In this document: positions 50,281 to 59,512 of the stretch, piece after piece
Position numbering within the stretch: the stretch's first letter is position 1
How the letters are laid out: each line of letters opens with the position of its first letter
DNA from: Psychrobacter sp.
GTDB lineage: Bacteria > Pseudomonadota > Gammaproteobacteria > Pseudomonadales > Moraxellaceae
Length of the DNA: 64,000 nucleotides
NCBI GenBank assembly: GCA_018260445.1
Contig: JAGLBE010000005.1
Location: forward strand, 1 to 64,000
Direction of reading: 5' to 3'
Position numbers and translations under genes: made by a program
Notes under the pieces: generated by a model
What the model was told of the DNA's origin: nothing
Databases searched by the model: none
What the model saw: the letters and a program-made list of their open reading frames with translations, nothing else

Positions 50281-50883
50281 TTAAAAAATAGCTGCCCTAA
50301 GTAGCTCTTGTTGCTTGCTTTTAAAGCGCTGCGAGCTGCTTGGCACACTCTGCTTATGCGTGTCTAACCAGTCAATCATCCGCCCATCATAAAAATAATA
50401 GCGGTTTTCTTTGATGGTCGATTTTTTGCTATCAAATGCCTCAAGGCCATCTTGCGGCTTATCAAAATAGATGGGCGCATTATAGGTTGTGGTTTGCTCA
50501 AACACAAAAACGAGCTGATTGGCGTCAAAATAAAACTCGTAAAGGACGTTACCGGTTTCACCAAAATAGTGCTTTTCAGCCTTTTTTAGCACCCCTTGTT
50601 GGGTATAGAGTTTTATCTCGCCCCCCTCGCTACTGTTAGCGTCATCCTCTTTTTTGGTGAGGCGATAGTTTTTTAGCTGCTGATTGGTCGTATAATAAAC
50701 ACGGCGGATATAGGCTTTTTTGGCAGCCAAGGTTTGCAGCTTTTGGTTTTGGTTTTGGCTTTGGCTTTGGTTTTGACTAGGCGGCTGCGCAGGAGAGTTG
50801 GTCGCCATTTTTGCTTGCGCTAGCGGTGTAGCAACCGTCAGTAGGATTGGGACTAAGAGCATGACAATGAGTGGACGAGACAT
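50281..50883 (-). CDS. hypothetical secreted protein
   Basis: A 200-residue protein with a good signal peptide (MSRPLIVMLLVPILLTVATPLAQA), then a short Gln/Asn/Ser-rich repeat tract (QSQSQNQNQ, about 38-48) and a conserved-looking domain with YIRRVYYTTNQQLKNYRL, GEIKLYTQQGVLKKAEKHYFGETGNVLYEFYFD and RYYFYDGRMIDWLD. The function is unknown; it is probably periplasmic. The repeat tract comes from hexamer slippage in the DNA (TTGGTT/TTGGCT), in line with other microrepeats here. Confidence 0.7.
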   Translation of the reverse strand: MSRPLIVMLLVPILLTVATPLAQAKMATNSPAQPPSQNQSQSQNQNQKLQTLAAKKAYIRRVYYTTNQQLKNYRLTKKEDDANSSEGGEIKLYTQQGVLKKAEKHYFGETGNVLYEFYFDANQLVFVFEQTTTYNAPIYFDKPQDGLEAFDSKKSTIKENRYYFYDGRMIDWLDTHKQSVPSSSQRFKSKQQELLRAAIF

Positions 50884-51029
50884 CGGGGGCTTTCCTTATA
50901 TTAGGAGCATGTTAAGAGGTTTTAAAGATTTCTAAAAAGACCCATAGGGTGCGCCCAGCGCCCAAAAAGCTAGCGGTGCTACGCCACAAGTTAGCAAAGA
51001 GTGACGAGTAAAAAGATTAATCAACCTAA

Positions 51030-51131
51030 TACCAAATCTGAAAATTAAGATATCGAGGAAAACGAGTGCAAACGCTACAAGTGGTAGGTTTAGCGAGTTT
51101 GACAAAGATAGGTTATTTTTCAGAAAAGGTA
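51030..51131. mobile_element. MITE-like element, copy 2 (102 bp)
   Basis: Begins TACCAAATCTGAAAA and ends TTTTCAGAAAAGGTA, imperfect terminal inverted repeats of about 15 bp, flanked by TAA on both sides (51027-51029 and 51132-51134). It shares the core of copy 1 (ACGAGTGCAA, GGTAGGTTTAGCGAGTTTGAC) and is 12 bp shorter in the right half. It lies between the psd stop codon and the secreted-protein gene and encodes nothing. Confidence 0.78.
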
Positions 51132-51157
51132 TAAAGTCGAACTTAACCGAACCAGCC

Positions 51158-52069
51158 CTACGGTGCGTCTGGTTTTGCCACCCCAAGTAGCTCGCCCATT
51201 TTTACCGCTGTGTTGTGCTCAAGGTTGTCCTGCCAAACCACCCCAGCCGCTTTGGGTAAAATGACAATGGCGGTTGAGCCCAAATAAAAACGCCCCAGCT
51301 CATCGCCTTTATTAAGCGGCATATGATGCACATTAATTTGAATGTCCTCACTGCGCTGGATTTTGCCCGTAGCCACCGTCTCAATACCTGCCACAATCAT
51401 AGCGCCCACCATCACCACCACGCCGCGGCCGTACTCGGTATCAAACTCACACACCAAACGCTCGTTGCGGGCAAATAAGTCAGGCACGCCAGCGGCAGTC
51501 ACATTATTGACCGAAAACAAGGTGCCGGGCACATAACGGGTTTTTATTAGGGTGCCTGCAAACGGCATATGCACTCGGTGATAGTTGCTGGGCGCCAGAT
51601 ACACCGTGGCAAAACTACCGCCGTCGTAATAACGGTTGTCTTCGCTGTCATTGGTGGTATTGGCAAGTAGCTGACCCACGTCATAAGTGCGGCCTTTGGC
51701 TTGCAGCAATTGGCCTTGCTCAATGGTGCCAATTTGCGAAATCACCCCATCTGCTGGCGACACAATACCCTGCGCCGCTGGGTCAATCGGGCGGGCGCTG
51801 CTATCAAGCTCACGGGTAAAAAAATCGTTAAAGCTGTCAAAGTCGTCTAAGCTTTTGCGGGCATAGTCGTCCAACTCAATCCCATACACCTTGGCAAAGG
51901 TGTGCACAAACGCCTTTTTTACCAGTGGATTGCGACTGGCGGCCATCTGTCCTGCTGCCTCGCTGATTTCTTGCTGCGGTATGACATGTTGCAGCGCCGT
52001 AAACAGGTTGTCAGGCTGCAATAGCTGCCGCGCTTGTTGTTTAAGCGCCGCTTTGGTGATATCTATCAT
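51158..52069 (-). CDS. psd: phosphatidylserine decarboxylase proenzyme
   Basis: Makes phosphatidylethanolamine at the inner membrane. The 303-residue proenzyme has the self-cleavage motif LGST near the C-terminus (GRFYLGSTAIVILP), where the Ser becomes the pyruvoyl group, and also FFTRELDSSARPIDP, SPADGVIS, and NYHRVHMPF with the catalytic His. An ATG at 52084 would add five residues; I prefer 52069 because GAGGCGTACCACC precedes it. It is divergent from dtd. Confidence 0.94.
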   Translation of the reverse strand: MIDITKAALKQQARQLLQPDNLFTALQHVIPQQEISEAAGQMAASRNPLVKKAFVHTFAKVYGIELDDYARKSLDDFDSFNDFFTRELDSSARPIDPAAQGIVSPADGVISQIGTIEQGQLLQAKGRTYDVGQLLANTTNDSEDNRYYDGGSFATVYLAPSNYHRVHMPFAGTLIKTRYVPGTLFSVNNVTAAGVPDLFARNERLVCEFDTEYGRGVVVMVGAMIVAGIETVATGKIQRSEDIQINVHHMPLNKGDELGRFYLGSTAIVILPKAAGVVWQDNLEHNTAVKMGELLGVAKPDAP

Positions 52070-52301
52070 GGTGGTACGCCTCATTAGTATGGGTATGAAT
52101 ATTGGTATCAGTAGTAATATGCGTAGAAGAGCTTGAGTATAACAAAAAATTTTAGAGGATTAGCCTACTATAATACGAGAAGCCAAGCAATCCTAGCGGC
52201 TATTTTGCTAGGGCGCACTGTCATAAGGCATGACGCAGTCGATTAATGCCACCTAATAACGAAAGATAGAAAACGAAAGATAAAAAAATGAGGATAGAAA
52301 A

Positions 52302-52742
52302 ATGAAGGCCCTTATTCAAAGAGTCACTCAAGCCAGTGTTGCCGTAGATGGGGCTGTAGTGGGCGCAATAGAGCAGGGTATTTTGGCTTACATTGGCATT
52401 GGCCACGATGATACGGCGCAGCAGGGGCAACAGCTGATTGACAAGATATTGACCTATCGAATTTTTGCGAACGCGGCCGGCAAGCTTGATGACAATGTGC
52501 AGCAAGTAGGCGGGGGGCTGTTGCTGGTATCGCAGTTTACCTTAATGGCAAAAACAGACAAAGGACGCCGACCCGATTTTGCTGCCGCCATGTCACCGAT
52601 TGAGGCGGCAGTGGTGTTTGAGGCACTGGTTGCCTACGCTAAGGCTAAACACCACCCGGTAGCCAGTGGCGTGTTTGGCGCCGCCATGCTGGTCAAAGCG
52701 GATAACGATGGGCCACTAAATTTTATTTTAGAGGTTAACTAA
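52302..52742 (+). CDS. dtd: D-aminoacyl-tRNA deacylase
   Basis: Removes D-amino acids (and glycine from tRNA-Ala) from mischarged tRNAs. The 146-residue protein has both family signatures: SQFTLMAKTDKG at 77-88 and the Gly-cisPro motif NDGPLN at 135-140. The length matches the family. The promoter should lie in the gap from psd. Confidence 0.96.
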   Translation: MKALIQRVTQASVAVDGAVVGAIEQGILAYIGIGHDDTAQQGQQLIDKILTYRIFANAAGKLDDNVQQVGGGLLLVSQFTLMAKTDKGRRPDFAAAMSPIEAAVVFEALVAYAKAKHHPVASGVFGAAMLVKADNDGPLNFILEVN

Positions 52743-52924
52743 CACGAGCGCTATCAAGCGATTTATGATGTTGTGTTTTAGAAGCTTATATCGTCTTTAG
52801 GACAGAAATGTCTCTAAGCATGTCAGGGTTTTTAAGGGTTTGTCAGGCTATTTGAGCGTATGGCTGTGTCAGCCTAGGGTTAACCCTCTTGTTAAATATA
52901 CTTTTAACGATAGCTATGCATGTA

Positions 52925-53003
52925 TCTGGAATGGCTTGGAATGGCTTGAAATGGCTTGAAATGGCTTGGAATGGCTTGGAATGGCTTGAAATGGCTGGGA
53001 ATG
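52925..53003. repeat. 10-bp tandem array upstream of phoB
   Basis: About seven units of ATGGCTTGGA / ATGGCTTGAA from roughly 52925 to 53003, with one further isolated ATGGCTTG nearby. The unit length is close to one DNA helical turn. It lies 120 bp upstream of the Pho box. Confidence 0.92.
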
Positions 53004-53125
53004 TGTCTCTAATGGCTTGCGGGTTAGCATCACAACGACTATGCATATCGAGATGGTGTTAAATTAAGGTGCATATAGTCTTTATTTTTTCACTATTGTT
53101 CAATGCTTATCTAATTCTAATGCCA

Positions 53126-53143
53126 TTGTCATCTAATTGTCAT
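53126..53143 (+). promoter_or_regulatory. Pho box (PhoB operator) upstream of phoB
   Basis: TTGTCATCTAATTGTCAT: two identical TTGTCAT half-sites separated by four A/T-rich bases, i.e. the 11-bp repeat spacing of the E. coli Pho box (CTGTCAT-N4-CTGTCAT). A further CCGTCAT lies at 53164 but out of phase. It stands about 150 bp before the phoB start, which suggests autoregulation. Confidence 0.75.
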
Positions 53144-53294
53144 ATTAGTGGGTTGTAATATAACCGTCATATAATTGAGTACTGTTGATTTTTTGATTTA
53201 AAGTGGCATAAATGTGGCAAAGGTTTGGCATTAGTCGCCATCTAACCGAAGATGCCCTTTTTATTATGCGGTTATGCTAGAGGATAGTAGGAAA

Positions 53295-53996
53295 ATGAAT
53301 ACTGAAAATGTATTGGTAGTTGAAGATGAGCCTGCCATTCGGGAAATGATTGTCACCACGTTGGAGATGGCAGGATTTGAGTGTTTGCAAGCTGAGGATG
53401 TCACCCAAGCGCATCATATTGTGGTCGATCACAGACCGGCGATTATTTTGCTTGATTGGATGTTGCCCGGCAATCAATCTGGTATCGATTTTTGCCGCCG
53501 GCTGAAAAAAGATGAGCTGTTGTCCGAAATCCCCATTATCATGCTCACGGCAAGAGGGGAGGAGGACAACAAGGTGCAAGGGCTTGATGCCGGCGCTGAT
53601 GACTATATCACCAAGCCTTTTTCTACTCGAGAGCTGGTTTCACGCATTAAAGCGGTACTGCGCCGTAGCAGTGCGCTCTCGGGTGATAAGCCAATTCAAG
53701 CAGAAGGATTGAGCCTAGACCCGGTGAGTCAACGCTTGACAGCCGATGGTACCGCGGTCGAGATTGGCCCTACCGAATATCGGCTATTGGCGTTTTTTAT
53801 GAGTCACCCAGAGCGGGCTTACACCCGCACCCAGTTGTTAGACCAAGTGTGGGGCGGCAATGTGTATGTTGAAGACCGCACTATAGATGTGCATATCCGC
53901 CGCTTACGCAAAGTATTGGAGCCGCATAACTATGCCGGCTTTATTCAAACCGTGCGCGGTACTGGCTATCGTTTTTCGACCCAGTTACACGGGTAA
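53295..53996 (+). CDS. phoB: phosphate regulon response regulator PhoB-like
   Basis: OmpR-family response regulator, 233 residues. The receiver domain (1-120) has the acidic pocket at Glu10-Asp11, phosphoacceptor Asp54 in ILLDWMLPG, and the conserved Lys in DDYITKPF. The DNA-binding winged helix (130-230) has PTEYRLLAFFMSHPERAYTRTQLLDQVWG and DVHIRRLRKVLEPH...VRGTGYRFS, closest in my judgement to PhoB. The Pho box upstream supports this. I set the start at MNTENVL, with TAGGAAA before it. phoR does not follow; the next gene converges from the other strand. Confidence 0.88.
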   Translation: MNTENVLVVEDEPAIREMIVTTLEMAGFECLQAEDVTQAHHIVVDHRPAIILLDWMLPGNQSGIDFCRRLKKDELLSEIPIIMLTARGEEDNKVQGLDAGADDYITKPFSTRELVSRIKAVLRRSSALSGDKPIQAEGLSLDPVSQRLTADGTAVEIGPTEYRLLAFFMSHPERAYTRTQLLDQVWGGNVYVEDRTIDVHIRRLRKVLEPHNYAGFIQTVRGTGYRFSTQLHG

Positions 53997-54015
53997 ACAT
54001 GCCTAGCCGTAGATT

Positions 54016-54903
54016 CTAACCTTTCTTTTTAAACTTTGCTGCCACATACGGCCGTTGTCCCGTAAAGGTGCACAGTGCCACCCCTGTAGGCCCATGGTTG
54101 GCCACTGAAATGGCAGAGAGCGGTATGATAGGAATGTGGCTAATATTGGAGCGCTGTTTAATACGAGCGGCAAAGTAATTATCAAGCTCGGTATTGCCCG
54201 AGCTGTGAATATAGCTAAACGAGTCTGCTCGTTGTATACGCTCGGCATAGGTTTCAACAATATAGTCGAGCGCCTTTTCATACTTACGAACTTTTTTAGT
54301 GGGAATCAGATAGCCTTCTGTATCCACCGTTAGTATGGGCTTAATATTTAGCAAATTGGCAAAAAAGCCCGAAGTTGCCGATAGTTTTTTATTTTTAATC
54401 AGATGTGCTAGATTGTCGATGGCAAACAGCATATCGTGACTGGCACGTAATTCATCCAAACGTTTGGCAATATCGGGCATTGCTATGCCTTTGTTTATTA
54501 GATGCTCTGCCTCTAGAGCCAAAGCGCCCTCACAAAAATTGAGTATTCTAGTATCATATAGATATATATTTAGGTCGTCTTTAAAAGATTCAGCGGCCGC
54601 CTTGATAAAACTGTAGCTTTCACTAAGCTTTGCAGATAGGCAGGTGATAAAAATATCTTTATAACCTTCATCTTTCAGTTGTCTGAACAATTCAATAACT
54701 TCACTCGTTGGTGCTGGCCTACTGTAGACGGGTGCAATAGCGCCGCCATGCATTAACCGTCTTAGCCTATTGATATCGATATTTTTGCCATCGATAAATT
54801 CGACATTATTCACATAAATCCTTAAGCGAATCAGCCGAATGCTGGTTTTTACATCTAAAAGGTCAAGTCCGGAGGAAGAGGTGGTTAAAACAATACGGCT
54901 CAT
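54016..54903 (-). CDS. DegV family protein, paralogue 1
   Basis: DegV proteins bind fatty acids, and in Gram-positive bacteria act as FakB in fatty acid kinase systems. This 295-residue protein keeps the family order: RIVLTTSSSGLDL, VEFIDGKNI, SRPAPTSEVIELFRQL, GYKDIFITCLSAKLSESY, LNIYLYDT, LLNIKPIL and ANHGPTGVAL. It differs from the classic form (TDS at the N-terminus is TTS; SGT in the lipid-contact motif is SES). It is a close paralogue of the gene at 55381. I start at MSRIV since it matches the paralogue's start; an ATG four codons earlier is possible. No FakA-type kinase is in the window. Confidence 0.82.
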   Translation of the reverse strand: MSRIVLTTSSSGLDLLDVKTSIRLIRLRIYVNNVEFIDGKNIDINRLRRLMHGGAIAPVYSRPAPTSEVIELFRQLKDEGYKDIFITCLSAKLSESYSFIKAAAESFKDDLNIYLYDTRILNFCEGALALEAEHLINKGIAMPDIAKRLDELRASHDMLFAIDNLAHLIKNKKLSATSGFFANLLNIKPILTVDTEGYLIPTKKVRKYEKALDYIVETYAERIQRADSFSYIHSSGNTELDNYFAARIKQRSNISHIPIIPLSAISVANHGPTGVALCTFTGQRPYVAAKFKKKG

Positions 54904-55380
54904 AGGAAAGTCCATTATCCAATAGTGTTAAACAAAAATTAAGTCCTCATGCCGAAGGTAAAAAACGACGCGTCTGTTACAACCGCACTGGCACTTTTAT
55001 TTTCTCCATTTATCTCGTTATCTACTTATTATTTATCATAAGTATCAAAACAAAATCATCTTATAATATGAAATCTTATAGTGTGGTTTAGCACAACATA
55101 CCCCACCAAAAATCAGATTATATTTTAAATTTGTTCAGTTATTTAGATAAGATTTAGAGCCTAAAGCGATGTCACATACTGGGGCTATAATCAATAGTAT
55201 AGCCTGTTTCAACATTCGTTTAATAGTAAATAATCCATCATACAGCCAATTAATAGTAAGCTGAATCAACTATATCGACTAAAAGCCATTATTATTACCC
55301 TGCAATAGCAGCAGTTTGCGGTACTCACATTTCGCAAGTAACGGCGATATTTTCCGTTATTATTCGTTTTACCCTGTTCT
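54904..55380. other. 477-bp AT-rich gap between the two DegV genes
   Basis: No gene or repeat array is visible. The length and AT content suggest that the left DegV gene has its own promoter. Confidence 0.5.
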
Positions 55381-56268
55381 TTACAAATTCATCAGCAAGT
55401 GTGACGTTGAGGGTTTATCACCAATAAACGCACAGAGGCCGGTACCAGTCGGCCCATGATTGGCTAGCGAGATAGCAGAGACCGGTAGCACTGGCAAATG
55501 TTTAATATGGGTGCGTTTTTTAACCAGTTCAACAAAATACTTATCTAGCTTAGGGCGACCAGTGCTTAAAGCATAGGCAAAGGTATCTGGACGTTGGATG
55601 TTGTCAGCAAAACTTTCAATAACTTCGTTAATCGCTTTGTCATATTTACGGATTTTTTTAAACGGTATCATACTGCCGTCGAGGGTCATTTGCAGTACCG
55701 GTTTAATACTAAACAAATTGGCAAAAAAACCTGCCGTTGACGACAACTTTTTATTTTTAATCATATACGATAAGTCGTCAATCGGAAAAAGCATGGTGTG
55801 ACGAGCGCGCAGCCCATCTAAACGCGTGACGATATTGTCCATACTATGACCTTGCGCCAGCATTTGCTCTGCTTCTAAAGCCAGCATGGCCTCGCAAATA
55901 TTGAGCTCTTTGGTATCATAAACGTGGATGTTCATGCTGCCTTTAAAGCTATCGGCTACCTTTTTAATGATAGCGTAACTCTCACTGATGACCGAGGATA
56001 GCGTGGTAATAAATACCTCTTTATAGCCCTCGTTTTCAAGCTGGGTCAGCATTTCGGCCACTTCATTGGCGGGTGCAGGTTTGGTGTATACGGGCGAATG
56101 CGACGCCGATTGAGTCATCATAGCCGTCAAACTGGTTACATTAATATTTTTACCATCGATAAATTCGACATTATTCACATAAATTCTAAGCCGAATTAGG
56201 CGGATGTTGGTTTTAATGGCTAGGTTATCGAGACTAGAGGAGGAGGTGCTAAGAACAATACGTTTCAT
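55381..56268 (-). CDS. DegV family protein, paralogue 2
   Basis: 295 residues, the same length as its neighbour at 54016 and similar over the whole length (for example IRLIRLRIYVNNVEFIDGKN is shared exactly). It has RIVLSTSSSSLDN at the N-terminus, TKPAPANEVAEML, TLSSVISESY, FSIKPVLQMTLDG and ANHGPTGTGLCAF. The two probably bind different acyl chains or act in different conditions, by analogy to multiple FakB proteins; this is inference. Confidence 0.82.
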   Translation of the reverse strand: MKRIVLSTSSSSLDNLAIKTNIRLIRLRIYVNNVEFIDGKNINVTSLTAMMTQSASHSPVYTKPAPANEVAEMLTQLENEGYKEVFITTLSSVISESYAIIKKVADSFKGSMNIHVYDTKELNICEAMLALEAEQMLAQGHSMDNIVTRLDGLRARHTMLFPIDDLSYMIKNKKLSSTAGFFANLFSIKPVLQMTLDGSMIPFKKIRKYDKAINEVIESFADNIQRPDTFAYALSTGRPKLDKYFVELVKKRTHIKHLPVLPVSAISLANHGPTGTGLCAFIGDKPSTSHLLMNL

Positions 56269-56762
56269 AAAGGCTATTCCCAGTGGTTGTTAAAGCATGG
56301 CAAGAGTCGGATTGTTGTTAAAGTGTTATTAAGGTCTGGGTTACTGATTAAACCACAATCTTGCTGAATAGCACAATTGTTTTCGTGACTAGAACAACAT
56401 AAAAAAAGCGAGAATTAAGGCCTAAGCGTAGCGGTTTATTGTGTCTGTTGATAAAGTATTGCAAACAAAAAGAAGCTTAGGGTACAGGCTATAAGTAACA
56501 ACAACGGTTTAAAAAACACCCAAAAATAAGCGATAAACGCATCGCTAAGTTTGGGCGATTGACCCGTTAGGCTGACCAATATGGCCATTACCCACCTTAT
56601 TGACCCAGATGCCAACAGTTAAAAACACCCTCAAGATGGCTAACACTTCAAAAAGATTGTTTTATTGGGTATGATGGCTAGTATCTAAAACGTATGGTTT
56701 ATAGGCATCGGTTATCAAGATGTCGCAAAAATGGTCGAACGTTCATTATTAGGAGAGGCTGT
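56269..56762. other. 494-bp gap before ppk2
   Basis: Divergent region between the second DegV gene and ppk2. No gene, array or Pho box is visible. AGGAGAGG at about 56750 is the ppk2 ribosome binding site. Confidence 0.5.
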
Positions 56763-57872
56763 ATGACAAAAAAATCGCCAAAACGCGAGCAAATAACCGA
56801 CGATTATGTGACGGATGAAAAAGCGGTTGAACACTACGAAACTAAAAAGAAGACCTCAGGGGCGCAAATTAAAATCAAAGAAGTCATCGATGAGGTATTG
56901 CTCAAGGATTTAAAAGAGGGCAATATGAATGGGGTATCCGAGCATCTACAAGCCCTTATCCATGATGCCTCGCCTGACGATTTAAACAAGCTCAAAAACC
57001 TATTCGCCAAGCATGCGTTAGCCAACCAAGTAAAAACGGGCAGCAAAAAAGATGATGAATTGTCTGACAACTGGCGTGAGGGTGGCTACCCTTATAAAAA
57101 CCGCCTATCTCGTAAAACCTATGAAAAGCAAAAGTACCATTTGCAGGTGGAGCTGCTAAAACTGCAGCGCTGGGTGCGTGAAACCGGGCAAAAGGTAGTG
57201 ATTATTTTTGAGGGCCGTGATGCTGCCGGCAAAGGTGGCTCAATCAAACGCTTCATGGAGCATTTAAACCCTCGTAGCGCCCGAGTTATCGCCCTAGAAA
57301 AACCCACCGAGCGCGAGCTGGGACAGTGGTACTTTCAGCGTTATGTGCAGCATTTGCCAACCAGTGGCGAGATGGTGTTTTTTGATCGCTCATGGTATAA
57401 CCGTGCGGGCGTTGAGCGGGTCATGGGATTTTGCACTAACGAGCAGTACGAAACGTTTATGAAGCAAGCGCCAGATTTTGAAAGGCACTTGATTGAATCG
57501 GGCATCCATTTGGTCAAATTTTGGTTTTCAGTGAGCCGTGATGAGCAGCGGCGCCGTTTTGCGCAGCGTGAGGCGCATCCGCTCAAACAATGGAAGCTAT
57601 CGCCTATTGATAAGGCATCGCTGGATAAGTGGGCGGATTATACTTTGGCCAAAGAGGCGATGTTTTATAATACCGACACTGCTGAATCCCCATGGATTGT
57701 GATAAAGTCCGATTGTAAAAAACGGGCCCGTCTCAATGCCATGCGTTATGTTCTCAATAAACTGCCTTATGATGGTAAAGACAAAGAGCAGGTGGGTAAT
57801 TTTGACCCGCTCATTGTTGGCCGTGCTGGGGCGTTGTATGAACTGGGTGAAGCCGAAGATTTGGCGATATAG
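56763..57872 (+). CDS. ppk2: polyphosphate kinase 2 family protein
   Basis: PPK2 transfers phosphate between polyphosphate and nucleoside diphosphates (mostly making GTP or ATP from polyphosphate). The 369-residue protein has a charged N-terminal extension (1-100) and the PPK2 domain with Walker A GRDAAGKGG at 151-159, EKPTERELGQWYFQRY and the lid-proximal Walker B-like FFDRSWYNR at 206-214. The single PPK2 domain is of the short type. I set the start at MTKKSPK because AGGAGAGG precedes it. hemL and ppx follow in the same direction. Confidence 0.92.
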   Translation: MTKKSPKREQITDDYVTDEKAVEHYETKKKTSGAQIKIKEVIDEVLLKDLKEGNMNGVSEHLQALIHDASPDDLNKLKNLFAKHALANQVKTGSKKDDELSDNWREGGYPYKNRLSRKTYEKQKYHLQVELLKLQRWVRETGQKVVIIFEGRDAAGKGGSIKRFMEHLNPRSARVIALEKPTERELGQWYFQRYVQHLPTSGEMVFFDRSWYNRAGVERVMGFCTNEQYETFMKQAPDFERHLIESGIHLVKFWFSVSRDEQRRRFAQREAHPLKQWKLSPIDKASLDKWADYTLAKEAMFYNTDTAESPWIVIKSDCKKRARLNAMRYVLNKLPYDGKDKEQVGNFDPLIVGRAGALYELGEAEDLAI

Positions 57873-58021
57873 TATGCACTTAACTCATAATCTAGTGTGT
57901 AGTTTAGTGCTATAAGCCGTGATGTCATAATGTCATATAGTCTTTGAGCGCTCATTGATTAACTGTTGATAATTGCTGCCTGTATTTTTTGACAACCATT
58001 TGTGACATAAGAGATACAATT

Positions 58022-59335
58022 ATGAGCACCAAAAACGAGCAGCTATTTTTACAAGCCAAAAAACATATTCCGGGCGGGGTGAATTCCCCGGTGCGTGCTT
58101 TTGCCGGCGTGGGAGGGACGCCCATCTTTATGCACAAAGCTTTGGGTAGCAAAATTTACGACACCGAAGACAACGCCTATATTGATTATGTGGGCTCTTG
58201 GGGGCCAATGATTTTGGGTCATGCGCACCCGAAAGTGATAGCGGCCGTCAAAGCCGCAGCAGAGGATGGTTTAAGCTTTGGTGCGCCCACACCCTTTGAA
58301 ACCACTGTTGCCGATACGATTTGTGCGTTGGTGCCAAGCGTCGATATGATACGCATGACCAGCTCGGGTACCGAGGCGACCATGAGTGCGATTCGCTTGG
58401 CACGGGGATTTACCGGCCGCGATAACATTGTCAAGTTTGAGGGCTGCTATCATGGTCATTCAGACAGCCTGTTGGTAAAAGCAGGCTCCGCTATGCTCGA
58501 TATTGGTGAGCCGACCTCAAAAGGGGTGCCAGCTGATTTTGCCAAACATACCCTCACCTTACCCTATAATAACCCCCAAGCCATTAAAGACTGCTTTGCC
58601 AAGTGGGGCGATGCCATCGCTTGCGTGATTGTTGAGCCCATTGCTGGCAATATGAATATGGTGATACCGACCCAAGACTTTCATGATACCCTGCGCGCGC
58701 AATGTACCAAAGCGGGCGCTGTGTTGATATTTGATGAGGTCATGACCGGTTTTCGGGTAGGCTTAGGCGGGGCGCAAGAGTATTTTGATATCAAGCCTGA
58801 TTTGACCTGCTTTGGCAAGATTATCGGTGCAGGGTTGCCCGTTGGGGCGTTTGGTGGCAGGCGTGATATTATGCAAGGTATTGCGCCATTGGGCGGGGTA
58901 TACCAAGCAGGCACGTTATCGGGCAACCCATTGGCGATGCGGGCTGGCATTGCCATGTTTGAAGATTTAACCGTTGCTGGGTTTTATGGCGATTTATCAA
59001 GCAAGGTCGATAGCCTGATGGATGGCTTGCAAGCATTAGCAGATAAATATGGCATTTCGTTGCGTACCAATAAACTGGGCGGTATGTTTGGACTGTTTTT
59101 TGTGCAAGACGGCGAGACGGACACGCCGCAAGACTTTGATGAAGTAAACGCTTGTGATATGGATAAATTTAACACCTTTTTTCATGGTATGTTAGAGCGT
59201 GGCATTTATTTGGCCCCTTCGGCATATGAAGCAGGGTTTATGTCCTCTAAGCACTCTGATGAGGACATCCGGCAAACCCTCCACGCTGCAGAAGCGGTGT
59301 TTGCCCAAATGCAAGGTGACCGTCAAGGCAAATAA
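58022..59335 (+). CDS. hemL: glutamate-1-semialdehyde 2,1-aminomutase
   Basis: PLP enzyme making 5-aminolevulinate for haem via the C5 pathway. The 437-residue protein has [12 protein letters not shown] near the start, [32 protein letters not shown], and the PLP-binding Lys266 in [18 protein letters not shown] use the ATG at 58022 (MSTKNEQ), since an extension to 57989 has no homologous character. It lies between ppk2 and ppx, with 149-177 bp gaps on both sides. Confidence 0.96.
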   Translation: MSTKNEQLFLQAKKHIPGGVNSPVRAFAGVGGTPIFMHKALGSKIYDTEDNAYIDYVGSWGPMILGHAHPKVIAAVKAAAEDGLSFGAPTPFETTVADTICALVPSVDMIRMTSSGTEATMSAIRLARGFTGRDNIVKFEGCYHGHSDSLLVKAGSAMLDIGEPTSKGVPADFAKHTLTLPYNNPQAIKDCFAKWGDAIACVIVEPIAGNMNMVIPTQDFHDTLRAQCTKAGAVLIFDEVMTGFRVGLGGAQEYFDIKPDLTCFGKIIGAGLPVGAFGGRRDIMQGIAPLGGVYQAGTLSGNPLAMRAGIAMFEDLTVAGFYGDLSSKVDSLMDGLQALADKYGISLRTNKLGGMFGLFFVQDGETDTPQDFDEVNACDMDKFNTFFHGMLERGIYLAPSAYEAGFMSSKHSDEDIRQTLHAAEAVFAQMQGDRQGK

Positions 59336-59512
59336 GACGATTTAAAAGACAGATTAAAATAGATAGCTAACGCCAGATGGTGCCTACTTATCCTAAAATG
59401 CCCACACAACCTCCACTTTAATGCAGCTTAGCGTCTGCCTAGCTAAGGTGCGGTTAAGCGTGGGCTGACCCCTATATTAAGTATTAAATACCCCTATACT
59501 AAGGTTATTGAT

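Larger units (their letters stand above)
52743..53294. other. 552-bp gap between dtd and phoB
   Basis: Contains the 10-bp array (52925-53003) and the Pho box (53126-53143). No gene is visible. Confidence 0.6.

Noticed and set aside
57925..57945. Pho box upstream of hemL (TGTCATAATGTCAT)
   Set aside because: The half-sites are only eight bases apart, not the 11-bp spacing required.
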